DNA of 45,400 nt from a virus, in the IMG/VR virus record IMGVR_UViG_3300018432_000020, positions 1-45,400 of that record; one strand, given 5' to 3'. Numbering within the stretch: the stretch's first letter is position 1; every line of letters starts with the position of its first letter. The translations under genes and the position numbers were made by a program. The notes under the pieces are model-generated. The model made no database searches, was not told the DNA's origin, and saw only the letters and a list, made by a program, of their open reading frames with translations. This document shows, piece after piece, positions 21,406-29,523 of the stretch.

Positions 21406-21876
21406 ATGGCCTGGAGCAACAGCAAGATTTTCCGCGCGTACCTGCACGGCTCGCTGACCCGCACGGCACCGCTGGACCTGGACGCCGACACCCTCAAGAT
21501 CGCGCTGTTCAACAACGCGATCACCCCGGACCAGAACGCGGCAGCCGCGAGCACGGCGTACGGCGCCGGCACCTGGACCGCCGGGAACGAGGTCTACCAC
21601 ACCGGCCAGTGGGCGCAGGCCGGCCTGGCGCTGTCCTCCCCGGTGGTGGACCAGGCCACGTCCGGCGTCGTGTTCCTGGACGCCGCCGACTCCGCGAGCG
21701 GCGCGACGGCCACCCTGTCCGGCTTCTACGGCGGGCTGATCTACGACGACACCGTGACCACGCCGGTGCCCGACCAGGGCATCTGCTACACGTACTTCGG
21801 CGGCGCCCAGTCGGTCACCTCCGGCACCGCCACGATCGTCTACTCGATCAACGGCATCATGCGCTACACGCTGTAG
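21406..21876 (+). CDS. Virion structural protein, beta-rich (156 aa)
   Basis: ATG at 21406, with GAGGGG upstream; GTG 21397 is the alternative. The product (MAWSNSKIFRAYLHG start) contains DADTLKIALFNNAITPDQ, a pattern seen in many phage minor structural proteins in which a short-lived 'material' is set up as LKVALFNN. The rest is Gly/Thr/Ala beta structure ending NGIMRYTL. It probably forms part of the head-tail or spike assembly with the next gene. Confidence 0.75.
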   Translation: MAWSNSKIFRAYLHGSLTRTAPLDLDADTLKIALFNNAITPDQNAAAASTAYGAGTWTAGNEVYHTGQWAQAGLALSSPVVDQATSGVVFLDAADSASGATATLSGFYGGLIYDDTVTTPVPDQGICYTYFGGAQSVTSGTATIVYSINGIMRYTL

Positions 21877-21882
21877 ACGCCC

Positions 21883-23013
21883 GTGCCTATCCGTGTCGTG
21901 GAGCGGCGCCAGTTCGACCCGGCCCCCACCGGGTCCACAGTGCTGGCCGGCGTCGCCCAGTCCACGGGCGCGGTGCTGCAGGCCGCGGTCGGCTCCCTGG
22001 GCCGCGAGGCGCTGGTCTACGGCGCGTACAAGCCGGTGCTGGGCACGCACGCCGGGCTCATCCCGGGCATCGGCCAGACCGACAGGGCGACGGCTGCCGC
22101 CCTGGTCGCCACCGACGGCAGCACCGGCCTGCAGCCGGGCAAGGTCTACGTGAACCAGCGGCTGCGCTTCGAATGCGTCTCCCCGGCGATCCCGGCCGGC
22201 TGGACGCGGGAAGAGGCGCGGATCCGCTTCCTCAACTGCAGCAACACCGGGCCGCCGGCGGGCTCGGCCCCGATCGGCGGCTGGTCGCTGTTCAAGCTGT
22301 TCAACGCCGGCCGGTGCCCCATCACCTTCACCGACGGCAAGTGCAGGCCGGAAGTCCCGAACCCGAACGTGGAGGCGTTCAAGGGCTGGGACTTCGAGGT
22401 GTACCGCACGGAGGTGGTCGGGTGCATCGACTCGTTCCAGGTGTGGCGCAACCGGGACGACGCGGGCGCCACGAACGTCAACCTGCCCGTCAACGTGAAG
22501 CTCATGGGCAACATCTCCGGTGACCACCTCTGGTTCAGCCAGGCCGAGAGCGCCGGCACGTACGGCCAGTCCGTCACCGCGGACGGGCCGCACGCTGACG
22601 ACGTCCAGGTGGAGCAGTGCAACGGCGGGCTCGAGATCCGGGGCAACCTGTTCCGCGGCAACCTGGACCCGGCCTGGGGGCCGAACACCTACTACAGCGG
22701 CACCGACTTCTTCGCCAACGGCTGCCTGATGATCGCTCCCGATGTCGGCCCGATCAGCGACATGATCATCGAACAGAACTGGCTCTACGGCGGCGGGGTG
22801 CAGGTCAACTACTCCCACAAGCCGAACAAGGGCTACTACCTGAACGACGTGGGCAGCTGCAAGGACAACGTGTTCGGCCGGGACACCTCCCGCACCAGCC
22901 TGGAGATCCTGCGCCCGACCAGCATCCCGATCGTCTGCGACTACGGCACCGGCTCCACGGCGAACACCTTCGAGGACAACGGCGCCACCGTCCCCCTGAG
23001 CAACGGAGGCTGA
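21883..23013 (+). CDS. Tailspike-like protein with parallel beta-helix (376 aa)
   Basis: GTG at 21883. The second half has short, regularly spaced strands and Asn/Gly turns (GPHADDVQVEQCNGGLEIRG, ISDMIIEQNWLYGGGVQV, SCKDNVFGRDT), the hallmark of right-handed beta-helix polysaccharide-binding or depolymerase proteins. HADD is the sort of sequence found near the catalytic groove. In a short-tailed phage this would be the receptor-binding spike acting on surface glycan. Eight or so Cys may stabilise it. Enzyme activity is not proven. Confidence 0.75.
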   Translation: MPIRVVERRQFDPAPTGSTVLAGVAQSTGAVLQAAVGSLGREALVYGAYKPVLGTHAGLIPGIGQTDRATAAALVATDGSTGLQPGKVYVNQRLRFECVSPAIPAGWTREEARIRFLNCSNTGPPAGSAPIGGWSLFKLFNAGRCPITFTDGKCRPEVPNPNVEAFKGWDFEVYRTEVVGCIDSFQVWRNRDDAGATNVNLPVNVKLMGNISGDHLWFSQAESAGTYGQSVTADGPHADDVQVEQCNGGLEIRGNLFRGNLDPAWGPNTYYSGTDFFANGCLMIAPDVGPISDMIIEQNWLYGGGVQVNYSHKPNKGYYLNDVGSCKDNVFGRDTSRTSLEILRPTSIPIVCDYGTGSTANTFEDNGATVPLSNGG

Positions 23014-23017
23014 GCGG

Positions 23018-24292
23018 GTGACCAAGCGGACCGGATTCGAGACGGGGCCCGACTCGGCGACGATCAGCGCGTCGCACACTGCCGGCGGCGCCGACGACGC
23101 ACTGCGCCAGCTGTTCCCCGGCGCCACCTGGGTCTACGACGCCACCGCGGCCGCGCACGGCTCGTTTGCCGCGAAAGCCACCAACCAGGCCAGCAACTCC
23201 GCGGTGTCCGGGGTGGAACTCGGGGACAGCGCCGCGAGCTCGGCCACCGCGCGGGCCTACTTCACCCTGGACGCCGACGCGACCGGCTCGCCCGTCGCCC
23301 CGCCCACCGCGGGCTCCCTGGGCCTGCAGATCCGCAGCACCACCGACGGGCGGATCGTCACTGGCTACATCGACAACGCCATGAAGCTCCGGCTGGCCGC
23401 GTCCGGCGGGGACATCGGCGGCGCGGTCTCCGCGGCCGCGATCAGCACGAGCGTCGCCCGGATCCGGCTGACGCTGACCGTCGACCAGATCGGCGCCAGC
23501 ACCACGGATGCCACCTGCAAGGCGTACGACGGGGACACCGGCACCGTGCTGGCCACCGTGACCGCGACGAACTTCACCGCGTCCGGCACCACCGACCGGT
23601 GTCGGGCCGGGAAGAACGGCACGTCAGTCATGGCGAACTACGCCGTGGACGACTTCGAGTTCACCACCGGCAGCGCGGTGGAGATCGGCGTGCCGTCGAT
23701 CAGCGCCAGTCCGGCCGCCGGCGTCGCGGAGGCCACCGGCGAAGTCCCCTGGGAGACCACCCCGGGCGGGATCTCCTTGTCCCTCGAGCAGCAGAACCCG
23801 GTGGCCGGCACCGGACTGGCCGCTGCACTGGACGCCCTGCTGATCCAGCTGGACGGGCCGATCGTCACCGGTGCCGGCGCGGCGTACGACTCCGCGGTCA
23901 CGCTCTCCCAGTCGGCCAGCGCAGCCGCCACGGCGGCCGCCGGCACCGGTGCGGCCACGGACAGCGCGGTGCAGGTCGTGGTGGTGTTGCCCAAGGAGGG
24001 CACGCTGTCGCTACTCATGGCCGCCTGGTTCGCCGCTCACTCCGGCGTCGGCGCGTCCCTGGCCGACCTGGAGTTCAGCTACTTCGCCAGCGTCTCCGGG
24101 CTCACGCCGGCCGCCCAGCACTCCCTGGTCACGCACAAGCGCGCCTTCTACGCCGCGCAGCTCAGCCTCACGCTGGCCCAGGCCGCGAGCACGTCGATCA
24201 CCGGCCTGGAGATCGCCTACTGGCAGAGTGTGGACCCGGGAAACAGCGTCGGGAGCTGGGCCGAGCGAGCACGGAGGTGGTACAGCACATGA
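23018..24292 (+). CDS. Large beta-rich virion protein, jelly-roll type (424 aa)
   Basis: GTG at 23018 behind ACGGAGG. The N-terminal 220 residues read like a concanavalin/laminin-G-type beta sandwich (KRTGFETGPDSATIS, AYFTLDADATGSP, VARIRLTLTVDQIG, YAVDDFEFTTG). A Gly/Ala/Ser linker follows, then a helical Ala-rich domain (LADLEFSYFASVSGLTPAA, ITGLEIAYWQSV). It is probably a tail or head appendage that binds carbohydrate. Confidence 0.72.
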   Translation: MTKRTGFETGPDSATISASHTAGGADDALRQLFPGATWVYDATAAAHGSFAAKATNQASNSAVSGVELGDSAASSATARAYFTLDADATGSPVAPPTAGSLGLQIRSTTDGRIVTGYIDNAMKLRLAASGGDIGGAVSAAAISTSVARIRLTLTVDQIGASTTDATCKAYDGDTGTVLATVTATNFTASGTTDRCRAGKNGTSVMANYAVDDFEFTTGSAVEIGVPSISASPAAGVAEATGEVPWETTPGGISLSLEQQNPVAGTGLAAALDALLIQLDGPIVTGAGAAYDSAVTLSQSASAAATAAAGTGAATDSAVQVVVVLPKEGTLSLLMAAWFAAHSGVGASLADLEFSYFASVSGLTPAAQHSLVTHKRAFYAAQLSLTLAQAASTSITGLEIAYWQSVDPGNSVGSWAERARRWYST

Positions 24293-24762
24293 GTGATATG
24301 TCCTTCACGGACTTCGTGGAGCTGGCGGGCATCCCGATGGAGGACGGCAGCTTCGTCAGCGCGAAGGCCGTGCGCGTCGTGGAGATCATTCGCGACTACG
24401 ACCCCGGGCTGGACGTCGAGTGGATCCCCCGCCAACACCGGCTCGAAGGGGACGCCGCGATCCGAATCGTGGACACCCGACAGCAGGGCCTGGCCCGCGT
24501 CGTCCGCTCGTTCCGCGACGAGGAGGAGTTCACCCGCCGGGACGGCGCCGACGTGCTGGAGCGGCTGTTCCTCGCCGACGGAACGAAGAATGACGTGCAG
24601 GCCCGGCTGGAGGCCGGCAACGCCGCGGCGAAGGCGCTGGAGCTCAAGGCCAACCTGGACCGCCGGGCCGAGGGCCTGGACCTGCTGAAGCACGCGCTGA
24701 AATCCCCCCTGCACCGCTACTCCTACCGCGGGGTGGACGGGGACCGGCGGGTCGTGGAGTGA
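24289..24762 (+). CDS. Hypothetical protein, head-tail region (157 aa)
   Basis: ATG at 24289 overlaps the previous stop. The product is charged and alpha/beta (KAVRVVEIIRDYDPGLDVEW, VVRSFRDEEEFTRRD, then a long helix AGNAAAKALELKANLDRR). Its position just before the adaptor gene suggests a connector or assembly role. No family recognised. Confidence 0.78.
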   Translation: MSDMSFTDFVELAGIPMEDGSFVSAKAVRVVEIIRDYDPGLDVEWIPRQHRLEGDAAIRIVDTRQQGLARVVRSFRDEEEFTRRDGADVLERLFLADGTKNDVQARLEAGNAAAKALELKANLDRRAEGLDLLKHALKSPLHRYSYRGVDGDRRVVE

Positions 24763-25403
24763 ACGTCGCGGACATCCGGACCCGCATTCAGGCGAAGGTC
24801 GGTGACACCTCCGGAACCGAGGTGACGAACGCCCAGATCCTCGCGTGGATCAACGACGGCATGACCGAGTTAGCCCGGCGGACCAACCAGCCGCAAGGCA
24901 GCGCCACCACGGCGACCATCGCCGGCACCGGCACCTACTCGTTGACCGCGTTCGCCGCGGACATCCTCCGACTGCGCTCCGTCCAGCTCGACGGCTCCGT
25001 GCTGCAAGCGATCAGCATGGAGGAGGCGGACACCTACCTGTCCGACCGGGACCGGGGGAGTGCCGCCGGCGGCACTCCGAGCATGTACTGGGTCTGGGCC
25101 GACCAGATCAACCTCTGGCCCAAGCCGACGGCGGCCGGCGTGCTGAAGCTGTTCTACGTGAAGCGCCCCGCCGCGGTCACCGGGGACGCCGACGTGCCCG
25201 GCATCCCCGTGCACATGCACACCGACCTGGTCGCCTACGTCTACGCCCAGGTGCTCGACTCCCTCGGCCAGGGTGAGCGCGCCGACCGGCACTCCGACCG
25301 CTGGCAGGGCCGCGCCATGGAGACGGCGGCCGACGCCGACTGGCCGCAGCGCAACACCTACCCGCACATCACGGTGTCCCTCGATGACGCCGGGTGGCTC
25401 TGA
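24759..25403 (+). CDS. Head-tail adaptor (gp4/tail tubular A-like, 214 aa)
   Basis: GTG at 24759 overlaps the previous stop. IRTRIQAKVGDTSG followed by ILAWINDGMTELARRTN and LRLRSVQLDG is the typical opening of podoviral adaptor proteins (T7 tail tubular A or P22 gp4 type), which bind under the portal ring. The C-terminal helices (LVAYVYAQVLDSLGQGERAD) fit the same fold. The next gene looks like the hub that docks on it. Confidence 0.72.
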   Translation: MNVADIRTRIQAKVGDTSGTEVTNAQILAWINDGMTELARRTNQPQGSATTATIAGTGTYSLTAFAADILRLRSVQLDGSVLQAISMEEADTYLSDRDRGSAAGGTPSMYWVWADQINLWPKPTAAGVLKLFYVKRPAAVTGDADVPGIPVHMHTDLVAYVYAQVLDSLGQGERADRHSDRWQGRAMETAADADWPQRNTYPHITVSLDDAGWL

Positions 25404-27010
25404 TGGCTGTGCAGCCCGTCCGGCTCGGCCCGTGGCCCGGCGGGCTCAACACCCGCGACGCCGAACTGCTGCCTGACCAGCTCGGCCCGTCCCAGCTGCG
25501 CACGCTGGTCAACCTGGACGTGAACAGCGCCGGCGCGCTGCAGGCCCGGCCCGGCGCCCGACGGACCGGCGGGCCCGCCATGTACACCTACCTCGGAGCC
25601 TCCGGCACGTTCTGGGTGCTCGGATCGTGGGAGCTGCTCGGTTGGCGCTACGCCGTCATCGGGGTCTACAACGGCATCGGCAGCATGCGGATCTACTACT
25701 CCGCCACCCCGTGGCTGGCCACCGATGCCAGCTGGCCGCAGCCGGCCGGCAACGAGCAGCTGGCCGGCGCGTACGGCGCGCTCGTGCAGTACGCGGGGTT
25801 CGCCTACCTGATCCCCTCCGCACTCAGTCCCGGCACCCCGACGGGCCTGCGGCGGGCCACGCTGGTCTCCGGCACCTGGGGTGCGGTGGCCGGCATGCCC
25901 TACGGCGACATCGCGATGATGATCCGTGAGCGGATGTTCATCGTGGACCGGGACCAGAGCCGCATCTACTACTCGAAGCCGACCGACCCGACCGTGTGGG
26001 CCGCCCCTGATGGCGGCTCGTTCGACGTGAACCCGGGCGACGGCGAGCGGATCTACGCCGCGGTCGTGGTCAACAGCCAGCTCTACATCTTCAAGGGCAG
26101 CCGCACCTACCTGTTCACCTTCACCGCGGACCCAGCGCTGGACGGGCAGGTCACGCTCATCAACGACCAGCTCGGCGGAATCGACGCGCAGCCCTGGGAG
26201 ACCGGCATCCTGGTGTGGAACCGGCAAGGCGTCTACCGGCTGGTCAACAACTACTTCTCCCGGGTGGACGAGCTCGCCCCGGCCCTGGACCAGGTGGGCC
26301 TGGCCGACGGGTTCAACAACTCCCGGCTCTCCATTGAGGGGGAGCAGCTGGTGCTGGCCGGTGTCGGCACCACCGGATTCCCCTACCTGCACATGGCGAT
26401 GAACCTGCGCACCGGTGCCTGGTCGCAGCGCATCTACCCGGACACCCAGGTCGGGCCGAACACCCGGTACTGCACCACCCGCTACGACTACGCCAGCGGC
26501 AACCCGCCGAGCACGTGGAACGTCTACGGGCACCGCAAGCAGACGCTGTCCGCGACTCCGACGGCGCCCGGGGATGCCCGGCTGCGCAGCACCCTCGATC
26601 TCACCTCGGCCAGCGCGCTGATCAGCCCCCGCTACCGAATGGTCACCGGGGTGATGACCGGCGGCGACCCCTACGCCTACAAGCGCTTCTACCTCGCCAT
26701 CGCGCACGTACGTAACCGGCTGCAGGCCGGAGATGCCGCGGTGCAAGCCCGGATCTACGTCGGCGCGGAAGACGCCGGCGTGCTCGACATGGCGATGGCC
26801 GTACCGCTGGAGTCCGCCCCGGTGCCGGTCGGCACCTGGGGCGGGAAGGTCGCGCTGTCCGACCGCCGGTTCCTCGGCCTGGCGCTGGAGCTGGACAAGC
26901 CGCAGACCACGCTGTCGCCGACACTCACGGACCCGCTGACAACCAGCGACTTCTCGGTCCGCGGCATGCTGGTGCGCGTGGACACCACGGGCGGCGGTGA
27001 GCGGTCGTGA
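25403..27010 (+). CDS. Tail hub/nozzle-like protein (T7 tail tubular B or P22 gp10-like, 535 aa)
   Basis: ATG at 25403 overlaps the adaptor stop. PGGLNTRDAELLPDQLGPSQ near the N-terminus, many repeated Trp/Tyr/Gly strand motifs (FWVLGSWELLGWRYAVIG, YIFKGSRTYLFTFTADP) and a total of about 535 residues fit the beta-propeller-like nozzle proteins of short-tailed phages. It would close the tail and contact the spike. Assignment rests on pattern, length and order after the adaptor. Confidence 0.75.
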   Translation: MAVQPVRLGPWPGGLNTRDAELLPDQLGPSQLRTLVNLDVNSAGALQARPGARRTGGPAMYTYLGASGTFWVLGSWELLGWRYAVIGVYNGIGSMRIYYSATPWLATDASWPQPAGNEQLAGAYGALVQYAGFAYLIPSALSPGTPTGLRRATLVSGTWGAVAGMPYGDIAMMIRERMFIVDRDQSRIYYSKPTDPTVWAAPDGGSFDVNPGDGERIYAAVVVNSQLYIFKGSRTYLFTFTADPALDGQVTLINDQLGGIDAQPWETGILVWNRQGVYRLVNNYFSRVDELAPALDQVGLADGFNNSRLSIEGEQLVLAGVGTTGFPYLHMAMNLRTGAWSQRIYPDTQVGPNTRYCTTRYDYASGNPPSTWNVYGHRKQTLSATPTAPGDARLRSTLDLTSASALISPRYRMVTGVMTGGDPYAYKRFYLAIAHVRNRLQAGDAAVQARIYVGAEDAGVLDMAMAVPLESAPVPVGTWGGKVALSDRRFLGLALELDKPQTTLSPTLTDPLTTSDFSVRGMLVRVDTTGGGERS

Positions 27011-27333
27011 CCCGGCCCGGCACGCCCGGCCGGGCGCTGCACACGCAGGACCGGCTGGCCACCGGCAGCCCCACGTACGGCGGCGGGAGCAACGCGGCCA
27101 CGTTCGGCACCGTCGACCCCTCCGGGTACGTGGAACGGTCGCGCCGGTCCGGGCTGGCGAAGTCGATCCTGGGCCGCGGGGATGCCTCAGGCCGCGGCGC
27201 GGCCGGCGCGCCGCGGGCACCAGGCGCCGCCGGGGTGGGTCCGTCGATGCTCGGGGAGACCGCGAGCCGACTGGATCGCGGCGAGCTGATCCGTAGGCTG
27301 GCGGCGCGCATGAGCGCAGCGGGAGGGCAGTGA
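27007..27333 (+). CDS. Small Gly/Arg-rich virion-region protein (108 aa)
   Basis: GTG at 27007 overlaps the previous stop. The chain is low complexity, rich in Gly, Arg, Ala and Ser, with one C-terminal basic helix (RLDRGELIRRLAARMSA). It could be a small ejected or tail-plug component. No family recognised. Confidence 0.75.
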   Translation: MTRPGTPGRALHTQDRLATGSPTYGGGSNAATFGTVDPSGYVERSRRSGLAKSILGRGDASGRGAAGAPRAPGAAGVGPSMLGETASRLDRGELIRRLAARMSAAGGQ

Positions 27334-27334
27334 C

Positions 27335-28132
27335 GTGGCGATCGACCCGGCCGCGCTGACGAGCGCGAACCTGACGAAGCAGAAGGCCGAGCTGGCGAAG
27401 CGGCGTGCCGGGCTACAGGCCACGGCGAAGAACCGCGCGCACGTCAACTCACTGCTCCAGGGCGCCATCAAGAAGGGCTACAACCCGCAGCTCATCGCGA
27501 AACTCCGGGCCAGGCTGCAGACGGCGACCAGCCAGACCGCGGCCCAGCAGAAGCAGTACGGCGCGTACTCGGCCAGCACCTACCAGCCGTTCGAGAAGAG
27601 CTACACCCAGCTGACGAAGCTCGGGAACAGCAACCCGACGCTGGAGTCCGTGCTGGGCAAGCTCACCCCGTTCGACCCGCAGGCCGCCGGCGAGCGGCTC
27701 CAGGCCCAGTCCGGGCTCAACCAGGCGCTCATCTCCAACAAGCAGTCCCGCGACGAGCTGGAGGGCGACTACTCCACGGCCTCCCGCGAGCTGGGCGAGG
27801 CACAGCCGGAACGCTTCCGGGCCCTGCTCGGCAACTTCGCCGGTCGCGGCATGGCGCAGAGCAGCGGGTACGGCTCCGCGTACGGCAACGAAGCCGCCGA
27901 CTTCGCCCGCCGCCAGACCGACCTGGACACCCAGCGCCAGCGAGGCACCGCGCAGCTCGGCCTGGCGGACGCCGGTGCGCAGTCGGACTACCTGTCCCAG
28001 CTCGCCGGGATCCTCTCCGGCACCACCGGCCGGCTCGCGGGCAACGCCGGCCAGCTCGGCATGGCCGGGAACACCGACCTGCCGCTGCTGCTCGAACTGG
28101 CGAAGCGCCGGCTCGCCGCCGGGGGGAGCTGA
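27335..28132 (+). CDS. Ejection-type internal virion protein 1 (265 aa)
   Basis: GTG at 27335 behind GGAGGG. The product is helical and Gln/Ala/Leu-rich (TKQKAELAKRRAGLQATAK, RARLQTATSQTAAQQKQYG) with a glycine-rich hinge (MAQSSGYGSAYGNEA). This resembles small internal or ejection proteins of podoviruses (P22 gp7 or T7 gp14 type) that are injected with the DNA. It is the first of three consecutive proteins of this sort. Confidence 0.68.
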   Translation: MAIDPAALTSANLTKQKAELAKRRAGLQATAKNRAHVNSLLQGAIKKGYNPQLIAKLRARLQTATSQTAAQQKQYGAYSASTYQPFEKSYTQLTKLGNSNPTLESVLGKLTPFDPQAAGERLQAQSGLNQALISNKQSRDELEGDYSTASRELGEAQPERFRALLGNFAGRGMAQSSGYGSAYGNEAADFARRQTDLDTQRQRGTAQLGLADAGAQSDYLSQLAGILSGTTGRLAGNAGQLGMAGNTDLPLLLELAKRRLAAGGS

Positions 28133-28134
28133 GC

Positions 28135-29508
28135 ATGCCGATGAACATCTGGCAGGAGCTGGCCAACGGCGTCGCGAAGGCGTCGAAGAAGCCGGCCCCG
28201 AAGAAGAAGCCGGCGCCCAAGAAGGTCGTCACCGCGGCACCGCGGCAGGTCTCCTACGCGCCGTCGTACGCACCCAGCTCCAGCGGAGGCGGATCCGCCT
28301 CCAGCATGATCCCGTCGCTGCCGTCGTCGTCCGGCTCGCTGGCCAGCGCAGCCGCCGGCCCGGGCGCAAACAGCCTGCTCGCCGAGTTGAAGCGCCAGGC
28401 GAGTCAGATGGTGGACGACGAGGTCAACCCGCAGATCCGCTCCCGGCAGTTCGCCCGCCAGGAGACCACCCGCAACTACCAGTCCCAGGTCGCCGAGCTC
28501 AAGAAGCGCCTCGGCCTGACGAAGACGGAGATCACCCAGCTGTACGGCTCGCTGGACGCGCTGCTGCAGGCGAACGCGCAGGGCCAGCAGCGCGCCCTGG
28601 ACACCGGCAAGGCGACTGCGGCCACCGCGTACGGCAACCTGCAGACCGCGGTCACCGGCAACTACGCGGCCGCCGGCGAGAAGGTCTCCGGAGAGCTGGC
28701 CCGCCTCGGCCAGTCCGCGCCGGACACCACCGCCCGGCTGTCCGGCGACGAGGCGTTCCTGCAGGGGCAGGTCGGCGCGCAGGGTGCGAACGCGGCCAGC
28801 ACCATCGACGCGATCAAGGCGGCCGCGACCGCGGAGGGCACCCAGCTGCGCGGTGCCGCGGCGGCCACCGCGCCGATGCTGATCGGGCAGGCCCAGCTCA
28901 AGACCGACGACACGATCGCCACGTCGAAGCGCGACTACGACTCCACGATCCGGCAGCTGTCCTTCCAGATCAACGAGCTGGTGGGCAGCAAGAAGGGCAA
29001 GGCGGCGGCCGCGCTGCGGGAACTGCAGGCCGGCGCCGCCCAGGCCGAGCAGGACGCGCAGCAGCTGCAGTTCCTCAACGGGATCAAGGCCGCACAGGTC
29101 GGGATCTCGGCCGGCCAGCTGGACCTGGCGAAGCAGCGCCTCGGCCTGGACATCTCGAACACGCAGAACAACCTGGTGCTCAAGGCGAAGGAGCTGCAGG
29201 AGAAGCTGGCCGCGAAGAACGGGCCGAAGACGGGCATGGAGCGGGCGAACACCTACCTGGCCAGCTACAAGGGCCGGGTGCCGCAGGGGCAGCTGCAGCA
29301 GGCGCTGGAGGACGCGATCAACGGCAACTCCAACGACGCCGGCTGGGACCCCTCGAAGCCGGTGGGTCCTGGTTCGATCCCGGGCTACAACCCGCAGTTC
29401 ATCGACCAGTACAAGGCGGACCTGCGCAACGCGGCGAAGCAGCGCGGCTGGTCCTCGGCCGAGCTGCAGGTGTTGCTCAACGCCGTTGGCTACTACTTCA
29501 ACAAGTGA
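28135..29508 (+). CDS. Ejection-type internal virion protein 2 (457 aa)
   Basis: ATG at 28135. A strongly basic Lys/Pro/Ala N-terminus (KKPAPKKKPAPKK) precedes long Ala/Gln-rich coils (KRQASQMVDDEVNPQ, RELQAGAAQAEQDAQQLQ) and a small C-terminal domain with several Trp and Tyr (WDPSKPVGPG, GWSSAELQVLLNAVGYYF). The N-terminus could bind the packaged DNA. Order and composition fit P22 gp20 or T7 gp15-type ejection proteins. Confidence 0.68.
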   Translation: MPMNIWQELANGVAKASKKPAPKKKPAPKKVVTAAPRQVSYAPSYAPSSSGGGSASSMIPSLPSSSGSLASAAAGPGANSLLAELKRQASQMVDDEVNPQIRSRQFARQETTRNYQSQVAELKKRLGLTKTEITQLYGSLDALLQANAQGQQRALDTGKATAATAYGNLQTAVTGNYAAAGEKVSGELARLGQSAPDTTARLSGDEAFLQGQVGAQGANAASTIDAIKAAATAEGTQLRGAAAATAPMLIGQAQLKTDDTIATSKRDYDSTIRQLSFQINELVGSKKGKAAAALRELQAGAAQAEQDAQQLQFLNGIKAAQVGISAGQLDLAKQRLGLDISNTQNNLVLKAKELQEKLAAKNGPKTGMERANTYLASYKGRVPQGQLQQALEDAINGNSNDAGWDPSKPVGPGSIPGYNPQFIDQYKADLRNAAKQRGWSSAELQVLLNAVGYYFNK

Positions 29509-29523
29509 CCGGGACTATCCACA